From contig OZ253586.1 in assembly GCA_965263155.1 (NCBI GenBank), positions 682,001 to 746,000 on the forward strand: a DNA stretch of 64,000 nt, written 5' to 3'. Under the pieces are notes generated by a model. The model did no database searches and was not told the DNA's origin. It saw only the letters and a list, made by a program, of their open reading frames with translations. Positions 1-7,969 of this stretch are shown here, in pieces (positions within the stretch are counted from its first letter, which is position 1; every line of letters starts with the position of its first letter). The DNA comes from JAAXIE01 sp965263155. Its GTDB lineage: Bacteria > Chloroflexota > Dehalococcoidia > Lucifugimonadales > JAAXIE01. The position numbers were made by a program, and so were the translations under genes.

Positions 1-809
1 TCGATTCTTTGCAGAAAGACGTGGGAGAGGCCTAGAACGATGAGGGGTGTCGCCGAATAGATAGGGCTGACGACGGTCACCGGAGCTTGGCTTAGCGCAT
101 AGAATACGCAGATGTTGGCTAGGGATTGGGATGCGCCCGCCAGAACGCAGAGCCATAGGCCTCTCTTCGAAGGCTGCTGGATGCTGCGGGACAGCACGGG
201 GAAGCTCATCAGCGACAGCATGGTGGCACCCATCAGGAACCCGAAGCAGGACGCGAGTAGGGGCGTGGCGATGTCGGACACGACGTACCGGCTGATCACC
301 TCCCTACCCCCGAAGCTGATGGCAGCGGCTACAGACAGCAGGAAGCCCAGCCTGTTGGTCACCGCGGCCCGGCTGCCCTCCCCGGTGCCTCCAATGATTA
401 CCAGCACCAAGCCCAGAACGATGACTGGTGTGCCTAGGACTATTAGCAGGGTGGGCCGCTCGCCAAGGAAGGCAATGGCCAGTCCCATCGCAAAGATGGG
501 GCGCAGCGAGTCGATAGGCGCAGTGCGAGCGGCGCCGATCATGCTGATGGAGGTGTAGTTGAGGAGCCTCCCCAATGGGTAGCCCATCACCGCCAGCACG
601 AAGAACCAAGCAAAGGCTATGGCTGGCAGGTCCTTCATCTCAGCGAAGTCGAAAATGAGGGCTAGGGTGGTGGAGACCACCGCGCCCGTGCCCACGGCAA
701 GGGTGGTCGCCACGGGCGAAGACACATGCTGCGTACCCACCCGGATGAGAACGGAGCCCGTTCCAAACCCTACGGAAGCGGCAAGTGCGAACGCTATGGC
801 TAACAGCAA
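1..809 (-). CDS. EamA/DMT-family permease, 3' end cut by window edge
   Basis: The minus-strand frame opens after a TAG at 827-825 and runs off the window at base 1, giving about 269 residues. It is strongly hydrophobic with roughly eight predicted membrane segments. A glycine-rich first helix (AFALAASVGFGTGSVL) and a short loop with GERPT in the middle match the two-fold EamA repeat, whose first half ends near residue 135. The family exports small metabolites or amino acids across the inner membrane; the substrate cannot be read from sequence. I place the start at TTG 809-807 because GGGG lies 7 bases upstream; no ATG or GTG precedes it in frame. The C-terminal two or so helices are missing from the window. 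Family assignment is fairly safe, start moderate. Confidence 0.7.
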   Translation of the reverse strand, partial: MLLAIAFALAASVGFGTGSVLIRVGTQHVSSPVATTLAVGTGAVVSTTLALIFDFAEMKDLPAIAFAWFFVLAVMGYPLGRLLNYTSISMIGAARTAPIDSLRPIFAMGLAIAFLGERPTLLIVLGTPVIVLGLVLVIIGGTGEGSRAAVTNRLGFLLSVAAAISFGGREVISRYVVSDIATPLLASCFGFLMGATMLSLMSFPVLSRSIQQPSKRGLWLCVLAGASQSLANICVFYALSQAPVTVVSPIYSATPLIVLGLSHVFLQRI

Positions 810-993
810 GTAGTAACCCCAGACCTAGGGGGCTCAGACCTTGGGAAGTGTGGGTTGGCCGACTCTATCTTCGTGGCTGCTGTTGAGATACACACCGTCA
901 TGAGGAAGCTATATCTTACCCGATAGAGTCAAGAGAGGCCTCCAAGACAGGCCAGCGGTCCTGATATACTCACCTATCGAATCGAGGCGACCT

Positions 994-2223
994 GTGGAAG
1001 CTGAAGTCTTGATAATCGGGGGCGGAATTGTCGGTGCTTCCACCGCTTTCGCCCTAGCCCAACACGGCCGAAGGGTCGTGTTGCTGGAGCGAGGGGATAT
1101 CGCATCTGAAGCGTCGGGTGTGAATGCGGGTCACATCGGAGCGTTGGGGTGGGGGGATGCCCCCGTCTTGGAGTCGCACCTTACCATGGGTAGCCTCGAC
1201 ATGTTCAAGAGTCTCCAACTGGACATGGGGTACGACATCGAGTTCCGCCAGTGTGGAGGCTTGGAGGCGGCGCAGACCGACGCTCAGATGCATTATGCCC
1301 AGAAGAGAGTCCGCATCCTGACAGACCAAGGATACACTGTGGAACTCCTTGGCCCTAGGCAGGCGGCATCCATCGAACCCGCGGTAAACCCGATGCTGCC
1401 CGGCTTCATCTACGCGCCTCTGAGGGGCAAGGCCAACCCGGTGCTGGCAACCTGCGCTTTGGCCCATGCCGCCGAGCAGCAGGGCGCTCGCATCTTCACC
1501 GGTCATGGCGTCACCGCCATCGGCTACGACGGCCGGTCCTACACTGTCGAAACGGGGCATGGAGAGTTCGTTGCAGAAAGGCTGGTCATAGCAACTGGGG
1601 CGTGGAGTGCCCCAATAGGGCGGATGCTGGGGTTGCGCGTGCCAATCGTGCCGGTGCGAGGCCAGATGTGGGCTACAGCGCCCATGGCTCCTGCTATGTT
1701 CCACGCATTATCCTCTGCCGAGTCATACCAATACTGGAGCGAGTGCCCTGCGAGCGGGGGGGCGTTGCCCCCGAACCTCACCCACGACGGAGGCCTGCGC
1801 ATCACGAGGCATCTCTACGGCAGCCAGACACGCAGCGGAGCGATTGCCTTTGGCGGCGACAGGCAGGTGGTGGATAGCACTGGCGCTACTAGCCGGGAGG
1901 GCGTGGGCCTGGCTGCCGAGGGGCCGGACGTCGAGGGGATTGAGGCGAACCGAGGCCACGCCGCCGAGGTTGTACCGATGCTGGCGCAGGTCCCCATCGA
2001 GCGGACATGGACCGGCCTGATGCCCTTCTCCCTAGATGGGGCGCCCATTATCGGGCGAATCCCGCAGCGGGAAGGGTTGTACATCGCTAGCGGCTTGGCC
2101 AGCTCAGGCTTTGGGCGCGGCCCGATGGCAGGGAAGCTTCTGGCAGACTTCTTACACACGGGGCGGATGCCTGAGGTGCTGAGTGAGGCCGACCCAGCGC
2201 GGTTTGTTACCGAAGACGCCTAA
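994..2223 (+). CDS. FAD-dependent amine/amino-acid oxidoreductase (DAO family)
   Basis: 409 aa. The N-terminus carries a dinucleotide-binding fold: hydrophobic beta strand, GGGIVG at residues 9-14 and the acidic end of the second strand (VVLLERGD). The C-terminal GLMPFSLDGAPIIGRIP segment and the following glycine-rich SGLASSGFGRGP are the FAD-binding closing region typical of glycine oxidase/sarcosine oxidase/D-amino-acid dehydrogenase relatives. It should oxidise a secondary or primary amine to an imine with FAD. The start is GTG, preceded by GAGGCG eight bases upstream. It has no covalent-flavin cysteine that I can point to. Transcribed alone; the next gene (YggS) is convergent and ends 5 bp beyond it. 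Exact substrate unknown. Confidence 0.8.
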   Translation: MEAEVLIIGGGIVGASTAFALAQHGRRVVLLERGDIASEASGVNAGHIGALGWGDAPVLESHLTMGSLDMFKSLQLDMGYDIEFRQCGGLEAAQTDAQMHYAQKRVRILTDQGYTVELLGPRQAASIEPAVNPMLPGFIYAPLRGKANPVLATCALAHAAEQQGARIFTGHGVTAIGYDGRSYTVETGHGEFVAERLVIATGAWSAPIGRMLGLRVPIVPVRGQMWATAPMAPAMFHALSSAESYQYWSECPASGGALPPNLTHDGGLRITRHLYGSQTRSGAIAFGGDRQVVDSTGATSREGVGLAAEGPDVEGIEANRGHAAEVVPMLAQVPIERTWTGLMPFSLDGAPIIGRIPQREGLYIASGLASSGFGRGPMAGKLLADFLHTGRMPEVLSEADPARFVTEDA

Positions 2224-2227
2224 CCCC

Positions 2228-2935
2228 TTAGGCAGGCCGGGCACCCCAGATGGAGCTGCCCAAGCGTACCACCGTGGCCCCCTCTTCGACTGCTATCTCG
2301 AAGTCGTGGCTCATGCCCATGGAGAGACCCTCCACGGGGTAGTCGAATATTTGCGCTTGGTTCAGGTCGTCGCGCAACTGTCTGATCTTCTGGAAATAGG
2401 GGCGCGCCCCTTCGGGGTCGTGGGTGAAGGGTGGTACTGCCATCAGTCCGACCACTTGCAGGTTGTTGCAGGGGGCGATGGCGCGGGCCAACTCGGTAAG
2501 CCGGTCGGGGTCCACGCCGGTCTTGGAGAGCTCCGACCCCATGTTGACTTCAAGATAGACGGGCACACGCTTGCCCATCTCCCCAGCCACGGTGTTGAGA
2601 CGGTGTGCCAGCCGGTCGCTGTGCACCGTCTCGATGACGTCGAATAACTGAAGGGCTTGACGCACCTTATTGGTCTGAAGATGGCCGATCATGTGCCAAG
2701 TAGCCGACTGGCGCAGCGAGGCCATGTCTTCGAACTTGTTGGCCGCCTCCTGCACATAGTTCTCGCCGACGTGCAGGAGGCCCAACTCAGTGGCTAGGGC
2801 GATGCGCTCTGGGTCGACGGTCTTGGAGGCCCCCATGAGGGTCACCGCCGCTGGGTCGCGGCCTCCACAGGAGGCTGCCACAGCTATGCGCTGCAGCAGC
2901 CCCTCGATGCGGGCCTGTATCACTTCTTGCATCAT
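2228..2935 (-). CDS. yggS: YggS/PLPBP-family pyridoxal phosphate homeostasis protein
   Basis: 235 aa, the usual length for this single-domain alanine-racemase-like TIM barrel. The PLP lysine is in GASKTVD (K38). Further family motifs seen are FGENYVQEA-like (here HVGENYVQEA), WHMIGHLQTNKV and MSMGMSHDFEIAVEEGATVVRLGSSIWG at the C-terminus, where the phosphate-binding loop lies. The protein carries PLP without known catalysis and buffers the PLP and amino-acid pools in the cytosol. It starts at the first of two adjacent ATG codons, 45 bp downstream of the Mo-hydroxylase gene on the same strand, so it may be the last gene of that operon. Confidence 0.92.
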   Translation of the reverse strand: MMQEVIQARIEGLLQRIAVAASCGGRDPAAVTLMGASKTVDPERIALATELGLLHVGENYVQEAANKFEDMASLRQSATWHMIGHLQTNKVRQALQLFDVIETVHSDRLAHRLNTVAGEMGKRVPVYLEVNMGSELSKTGVDPDRLTELARAIAPCNNLQVVGLMAVPPFTHDPEGARPYFQKIRQLRDDLNQAQIFDYPVEGLSMGMSHDFEIAVEEGATVVRLGSSIWGARPA

Positions 2936-2980
2936 AGCGACTCTTACGTCTTTGCGCTGTGGCAGGCCAAGCGTTCCAGC

Positions 2981-5266
2981 CTATGCCGGGACGCTTGCAT
3001 CCTCCAAGGCAGCCAGCACCCTCTGGGGGGTCATGGGCGCGTGGTTCATCCGCACACCGGTTACCCCGTAGATGGCATTTGCTATGGCGGGCAGGGGCGG
3101 GATGATTCCTACCTCGCCCACGCCACGGATTCCCAAATCGCCTTCTTTGGCTGGCCCGCCAACGAATACAGCTTCGATAGTCGGCAGGTCGAGGAAGGTG
3201 GGTATCCTGTAGTCGAGGAAGGTGGGGTTGCGCAGCAACCCGTTCTGGAAGTCGTACCCTTCCCACAGGGCCCAGCCCACGCCTTGGGCTACCGAGCCCT
3301 GCATCTGGCCCTCGACCTCCACGGGGTTGACGGCCTGCCCGGGGTCTTGGAAGACGGTGTAGCGGACGACGTAGACCTTGCCAGTCTCTTTGTCCACTTC
3401 GACCTCGGCTATCTGCACACCGGTGCTGGTAACCGCTGCCAGACCGCCAGCCACACCAGACCCCAAGATAGAGCCGACGCCTTGTCCCACATTGGTGCGA
3501 CACAGCTCGGCGAGGGTTACCCGCTGTTCGGGGTTGTCCTGCACGTAGAAGGTGCGGTCGGCATACTCGACGGCTGAGGATTCGACTTGGAACCGCACTG
3601 CTGCCCTGTCCTTGAGCTGGCGCAGGGCTTCGTGGGAGGCCCGGAAAACCGCGGTGCCGGTGACGTAGGTGGTGCGGCTGCCCCACGAGCCATCGGTGAA
3701 CCCGACTGAGTCGGTGTCGCCGACGCTGGCGGAAATGTCTGATACGGCCACACCCAGCACCTCTGCGGCAATCTGCGACAGGCTGGTGCGCACACCCGTG
3801 AGGTCAACCGATCCGATGACTAGGTTGAAGGTGCCGTCGCCGTTGACCGTGATGTGGGCGCTGGAGACGCCTGCGCCCTCGCGGCGCATGCCCATGGCTA
3901 CGCCTCGTCCGCGTCCTTCCGGCAGCGGGTCGGACCAAGCGGGGTGGGCCTTGACCTCCTGCAGTATCTCCTTGAACCCAGTGCTGGGCAATGGGCGGCC
4001 GTCGGTCATGGGGTCGCCGTCCTTGGCGACGTTCATGATGCGGAAATCAATGGCATCCATCCCCAGCTTCTCAGCCACCTCGTCCAGCACCGACTCCACT
4101 GTGAAGCCGCTGTTGGGCATGCCGGGGGCGCGGTAGGCTTGGGTGCGGGGCTTGTTGGTCACCACCTCATAGGCGTCGTATTTCAGGTTGGGCGTCACGT
4201 AGGTGGAGAAACCGCCCACTAGGATGTTGTTCAAGGCCAAGCCCGCGCCGGGCACACAGCCCGAGTTGAGGATGAACTTGGCTTGGATGGCGGTGATTTC
4301 CCCGCTGCGCTTGGCCCCGACCTTCATTACGGAATAGCTGTCGGGGGCAGGGCCAGTGGCTTGGAAGACCTCGGTGCGGTTGAGAATCATCTTCACCGGT
4401 CGGCGGGTCTTCATGGCCAAGAGGGCAGTGGGCAGTTCGGGGACGGTGTAACCCTTACCGCCGAAGCCGCCGCCTATCTCTTGGGGGACCACCTTTACCT
4501 TGCTCTGGGGAAGGTTGAGCAGGGTGGCTGTCTGGGCCTTCAGTCGGAAGGCTCCTTGGGTGGTGTTGTAGATGGTCAGATGGCCTAGGTTGTCCATCTC
4601 CACGGTGCAACCTTGGGGCTCGATGTAACCTTGGTGGGCCATCTCCACATGGAACTCACGCTCGACGACTACGTCGGCCTCTTCGAACCCCTTCTCCACG
4701 TCGCCTTTCTCGGAGTTGACGTGAAGCGACACGTTGGTCGGTTCGCTGGAAAGACCGGCCAAGCTGCGGGTCCGCAGTTCGGGGTGGATTAACGGAGAGC
4801 CGGGCACCATGCCTTCAAGGATGTCGCCCACTACCGGGAGGAGCTCGTAATCAACGTCAACCAAGCCGACGGCCTCCTCCGCTATTTGCGGAGAGGTCGC
4901 TGCTATTGCTGCTATGGGGTGCCCTTGGAACAGGGCCGTGCCCTCGGCCAGCAGGTACTGGCGCAGGTACCTTGCCTCCATGGTTGTCTCGCCGCCTACG
5001 GTGGCGCTTGCGTTCTCAAGCTCGGGCAAGTCGTCGCCAGTGACGATTGCGACTACGCCGGGCAAAGCCAAGGCTCGCGACGTGTCGATCTTCTTGATTC
5101 GGGCATGGGCATGAGGGCTGCGCACCATCTTGGCGTGCAATGTCCCTCTGAGAGTCAGGTCTGCAGCGAACACCGCCTTGCCGGTTACCCGCTCGTCGGA
5201 GTCGACGCGCGGTATACCTTGACCTATGATCTGAAAGCCGTTGCCGTGTCCATTGCCTTGAGTCAC
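2981..5266 (-). CDS. Xanthine dehydrogenase-family molybdenum-binding subunit
   Basis: 761 aa from a GTG start at 5266-5264. That GTG overlaps the TGA of the upstream 2Fe-2S gene (GTGA) and sits behind AGGAGGTGA, so the longer open frame upstream is not used. The N-terminal domain begins GQGIPRVDSDERVTGKAVFAAD, the a/b-hammerhead of aldehyde oxidase/XDH. The Mo-pterin loops appear as QEIGGGFGGKG and AYRAPGMPNSGF. The C-terminal GIRGVGEVGIIPP carries the catalytic glutamate. The AYRAPG loop lacks the Cys-Ser of form I CO dehydrogenase, so the substrate is more likely an aldehyde or N-heterocycle. It oxidises its substrate with water-derived oxygen and passes electrons to the adjacent 2Fe-2S subunit. 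No FAD (CoxM-type) subunit lies nearby. Confidence 0.9.
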   Translation of the reverse strand: MTQGNGHGNGFQIIGQGIPRVDSDERVTGKAVFAADLTLRGTLHAKMVRSPHAHARIKKIDTSRALALPGVVAIVTGDDLPELENASATVGGETTMEARYLRQYLLAEGTALFQGHPIAAIAATSPQIAEEAVGLVDVDYELLPVVGDILEGMVPGSPLIHPELRTRSLAGLSSEPTNVSLHVNSEKGDVEKGFEEADVVVEREFHVEMAHQGYIEPQGCTVEMDNLGHLTIYNTTQGAFRLKAQTATLLNLPQSKVKVVPQEIGGGFGGKGYTVPELPTALLAMKTRRPVKMILNRTEVFQATGPAPDSYSVMKVGAKRSGEITAIQAKFILNSGCVPGAGLALNNILVGGFSTYVTPNLKYDAYEVVTNKPRTQAYRAPGMPNSGFTVESVLDEVAEKLGMDAIDFRIMNVAKDGDPMTDGRPLPSTGFKEILQEVKAHPAWSDPLPEGRGRGVAMGMRREGAGVSSAHITVNGDGTFNLVIGSVDLTGVRTSLSQIAAEVLGVAVSDISASVGDTDSVGFTDGSWGSRTTYVTGTAVFRASHEALRQLKDRAAVRFQVESSAVEYADRTFYVQDNPEQRVTLAELCRTNVGQGVGSILGSGVAGGLAAVTSTGVQIAEVEVDKETGKVYVVRYTVFQDPGQAVNPVEVEGQMQGSVAQGVGWALWEGYDFQNGLLRNPTFLDYRIPTFLDLPTIEAVFVGGPAKEGDLGIRGVGEVGIIPPLPAIANAIYGVTGVRMNHAPMTPQRVLAALEDASVPA

Positions 5267-5748
5267 GACTTCACCTCCTGCATCATCCTTGCGGCGACAT
5301 GTACCGACCGCAGAATCTTGTCGTAGCCTGTGCACCGGCAGAGGTTTCCTGCTAGGTGCAGTCGTATTTCATGGTCCGTGGGTTCGGGAATCCTCTCCAG
5401 CAGGTGGAGCGTCGACATGATGAACCCCGGCGTACAGAAGCCACACTGGAAGCCGGCTTCGTCGATGTAGGCCTGCTGGATGGGGTGCAGCTTGTCAGGG
5501 CTGGCCAGCCCTTCCACTGTCAGGACCTTGTGCCCTTCGACTTCCATGCCAAGTGTGATGCACGAGTCCACGCTGACCCCGTCCACCATCACGGTGCAGG
5601 CACCGCAGTTGCCGTTGCTACAGCCCTCTTTGGTGCCCATCAACTGCAACTCGTCCCGGAGCACCTCCAACAGCGTCTCCCTAGGATCCACTGCCACTTG
5701 GGCCGGGTTTCCGTTCACCTCGAAGCTGAGAAGCTGCCTTCCTGGCAT
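5263..5748 (-). CDS. (2Fe-2S)-binding subunit of a molybdenum hydroxylase
   Basis: 161 aa, normal for the CoxS/XdhC-like iron-sulfur subunit. The N-terminal plant-ferredoxin-type cluster is at GCSNGNCGACTV plus the later SC. The C-terminal four-helix cluster is at CGFCTPGFIMS and GNLCRCTGY. It transfers electrons from the Mo centre to an outside acceptor. ATG start with AAAGGAGG five bases upstream. It overlaps the Mo subunit gene by four bases (translational coupling) and lies 11 bp after the MoaD-like gene, so the three form one transcript. All eight cluster cysteines are present, so the protein looks functional. Confidence 0.93.
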   Translation of the reverse strand: MPGRQLLSFEVNGNPAQVAVDPRETLLEVLRDELQLMGTKEGCSNGNCGACTVMVDGVSVDSCITLGMEVEGHKVLTVEGLASPDKLHPIQQAYIDEAGFQCGFCTPGFIMSTLHLLERIPEPTDHEIRLHLAGNLCRCTGYDKILRSVHVAARMMQEVKS

Positions 5749-5759
5749 TAAGGCCTCCT

Positions 5760-6053
5760 TTACTTGTCCTCTAGCGGGCGTCCGCCTGCTATGGACGGCA
5801 CGATGTCCACCTCGGTGCCGTCGCCCACAGGTGTCAGCAGCCCTTGAAGGTATGCGATGTCGTCGCCGTTAACGAATATATTGATGAAGGCATGCACCTC
5901 GCCGTACTCATCGATGAGCCGTTCCCGTATGCCGGGATATTGGTCATCCAGCCGGTGCAGGGCCCCATCCAGTGTGCCATCAGAAAGCGCCAAGGCCTTG
6001 GCGCCATTTACTATGGGTTGAAGTCCGCTTGGGACTTTGAGAATCGCTGGCAT
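5760..6053 (-). CDS. MoaD/ThiS-family sulfur carrier with a tail after the diglycine
   Basis: 97 aa from the ATG at 6053. The fold signature is a beta-grasp protein: ILKVPSGLQPIV at the start, a helix (TLDGALHRLDDQYPGI), FVNGDDIAYLQG, and VDIVPSIAGG near the end. In ordinary MoaD and ThiS proteins the chain stops at the GG, which is adenylated and thiocarboxylated. Here six more residues (RPLEDK) follow, so the protein would need trimming or acts differently. It heads the operon with the Mo-hydroxylase subunits, suggesting a role in cofactor sulfuration or supply for that enzyme. A TTG-initiated extension to 6113 is possible but has no family support. Family good, precise role inferred. Confidence 0.75.
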   Translation of the reverse strand: MPAILKVPSGLQPIVNGAKALALSDGTLDGALHRLDDQYPGIRERLIDEYGEVHAFINIFVNGDDIAYLQGLLTPVGDGTEVDIVPSIAGGRPLEDK

Positions 6054-6171
6054 AATCGTCTGGTCACCGGAAGGAATTTGGTCAGGGGCAGTGTAGCTGG
6101 CCCGAAAGCGCAATGCAATATCGACGTGCCACCGGGCCGCGACGGGTCGATAGCTCTGTCTGTTATACGGA

Positions 6172-7053
6172 TCAGGTATCCCAACCCTCGCCGGACGAAA
6201 GGGCCACGTCCAGGAATGCCCTGAGGTCGTTGCCCCAGCTTGGGTCCCGTAGGGCGATGTCCAAGGCGGCTTTCAGCAGCCCTAGAGGCGAGCCGCCGTC
6301 GTGGCGCCGCCCCTGCAATACGCAGGCATACACCGGCTGCTCCTCCAGAAGGAGGGCTATGCCGTCGGTGAGCTGTATCTCGCCCTTGGCCCCCGGAGGG
6401 GTATGGCGCAGCGCCTCGAATATCTGAGGTGTGAGGACATATCGACCGACGATGGCTAGGTTGGAGGGAGCCTCTTCCGGTGGAGGCTTCTCTACAAGGC
6501 GGTGCACCTGAAACACACCGTTGGCGACCTCGGTCCCGTCTATGACCCCGTACTGGCTGATGTGCTCGGTCGCCACATGCTCCACTGCGAGAACGCAACC
6601 GCCGTACTGCTGGAACACATCCAGAAGCTGTTGAGTCGCGCTGCGATGATTCAGCACCAAGTCGTCAGGGAGTACTGTGGCGAAAGGCTCGTTGCCTACG
6701 GCGTCGGCGGCCATCAGCACGGCATGTCCAAGCCCTAGGGGCAGGGTCTGCTCTACAAAGGAGAATCGTGACAGCTTGGGGATGGCGGCCACCATGTCTG
6801 CTTGGGTGCTGCCGGAGGCGTGGAGGGCCTGTTCCAGCTGCGGGTCCGGCTGGAAGAAAGTCTCCAAGGCCCGTTTGCCTGGGCTGACCACCAAGACCGT
6901 CTCCTGGATGCCCGCGCCGACAAGCTCCTCGACCGCCAACTGCACCAGTGGCTTGTGGAACACGGGCAGCAGTTCCTTGGGTACTGCCTTGGAGAGCGGC
7001 AGGAGCCTGGTGCCCAATCCCCCAGCCGGTATCACCGCCTTACGAACGCTCAA
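6172..7053 (-). CDS. galU: UTP-glucose-1-phosphate uridylyltransferase
   Basis: 293 aa, typical GalU length. Nucleotidyltransferase signature IPAGGLGTRLLPLSKAVPK at residues 8-26, with the sugar-phosphate loop around VEKPPPEEAPSNLAIVGRY. It makes UDP-glucose from UTP and glucose-1-phosphate for glycan and cell-envelope synthesis. The start is TTG at 7053-7051, preceded by GGAGGGAGG; no ATG fits. It is followed by a 118-bp gap before the MoaD-like gene and preceded 25 bp upstream by rpiA on the same strand, so rpiA-galU is probably an operon of sugar-phosphate enzymes. No unusual residues noted. Confidence 0.92.
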   Translation of the reverse strand: MSVRKAVIPAGGLGTRLLPLSKAVPKELLPVFHKPLVQLAVEELVGAGIQETVLVVSPGKRALETFFQPDPQLEQALHASGSTQADMVAAIPKLSRFSFVEQTLPLGLGHAVLMAADAVGNEPFATVLPDDLVLNHRSATQQLLDVFQQYGGCVLAVEHVATEHISQYGVIDGTEVANGVFQVHRLVEKPPPEEAPSNLAIVGRYVLTPQIFEALRHTPPGAKGEIQLTDGIALLLEEQPVYACVLQGRRHDGGSPLGLLKAALDIALRDPSWGNDLRAFLDVALSSGEGWDT

Positions 7054-7078
7054 GTTCCTCCCTCCAGATCGTGAACCA

Positions 7079-7792
7079 CTAGCGCGTCAGCCTCCGCACG
7101 TCGCCCCCGTCGGATGAGCCGATCAGTACGATGTGGGCCATGTCGGGGAATACGCCGTTCTCCACCACGCCCGGTATGGAGTTCAGCGACCGTTCCATCT
7201 CCCGTGGGTCCTCGATGCCTTCGAACCGGACATCCACAAGCAGGTTTTCATGCTCGGTGATAATGGGGCCGTCGTGGCCTGGGCCACCGGGGCCCACGCG
7301 CAGGCTTGGTGTGCCTCCCAAGCGCATGATCCTCTTTTCCACGGTGTACATGGCGGAGGGGAGCACCTCCAAGGGGACCGCTGCCGAGTGGCCCAGCCGA
7401 TCGACCAGCTTCGACTCATCGGCAATCACCACGAAGCAGTCGGCGTAGGAGTCCACCATCTTCTCTAGGGTCAGGGCTCCCCCAGCCCCCTTGATCAAAT
7501 CGAGTTGGGGGTCTATTTCGTCGGCCCCGTCGATGGCCACATCGACCCGGCTGACATTCCGTAGCGACCTCAAGGGGATGTTGTGCAGGCGGGCTAGGGT
7601 CTCGGCGGAGTAGGAGGTTGGGACGCCGGTAAAGGAAGCCCCCTCCTCTAGGATGCGTCGGCCCAACTCTACGATGGCATAGTAGGCCGTGGAGCCGGTT
7701 CCCAGACCGACGACGGCGCCGTCAGGGATGAGGCGCACGGCTTCGATAGCTGCTTGCTGTTTGGCTTGCTCTTGTGGATTGGCTAGGCTCAA
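7079..7792 (-). CDS. rpiA: Ribose-5-phosphate isomerase A
   Basis: 237 aa. Family motifs are in order: GLGTGSTAYYAIVELG (phosphate loop), DGADEIDPQLDLIKGAGGALTLEKMV (catalytic Asp, Glu and Lys region) and VIADESKLVDRLG. It interconverts ribose-5-phosphate and ribulose-5-phosphate in the pentose phosphate pathway. The frame stays open far upstream into the divergent dehydrogenase gene, but family alignment begins at NPQEQAKQQAA. TTG at 7792-7790, preceded by AAGGAAG, fits as the start. It faces the alcohol dehydrogenase gene across a roughly 180-bp intergenic region that probably holds promoters for both. Confidence 0.92.
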   Translation of the reverse strand: MSLANPQEQAKQQAAIEAVRLIPDGAVVGLGTGSTAYYAIVELGRRILEEGASFTGVPTSYSAETLARLHNIPLRSLRNVSRVDVAIDGADEIDPQLDLIKGAGGALTLEKMVDSYADCFVVIADESKLVDRLGHSAAVPLEVLPSAMYTVEKRIMRLGGTPSLRVGPGGPGHDGPIITEHENLLVDVRFEGIEDPREMERSLNSIPGVVENGVFPDMAHIVLIGSSDGGDVRRLTR

Positions 7793-7914
7793 GTCTTCCT
7801 TCTGGCGTACTCGTAGTTGTCGGGTAATGGTAGCTGTCTTGCCGGTGCGTGCCTCTGGCGCAATAAATATACTATAACGGCGGCCAAGACAGGGAGGCTC
7901 GCGACCGCGCCGAT

Positions 7915-7943
7915 TTGACACTGGGATACCCCCGCCGGATGAT
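7915..7943 (+). promoter_or_regulatory. Sigma-70-like promoter for the alcohol dehydrogenase gene
   Basis: A perfect TTGACA at 7915-7920 is followed after 17 bases by GATGAT at 7938-7943. That would start transcription about 20 nt ahead of the ATG at 7970. A separate AT-rich patch at 7862-7878 (TATACTATAA) could serve the divergent rpiA gene. Sequence pattern only. Confidence 0.4.
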
Positions 7944-7969
7944 ATGCCCATCGATTGAGGAGGAAGGCG

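Noticed and set aside
2981..5266. Carbon monoxide dehydrogenase large subunit (CoxL)
   Set aside because: The active-site loop is AYRAPG instead of the Cys-containing form I motif, and there is no CoxM gene, so a CO-oxidising role is not supported.
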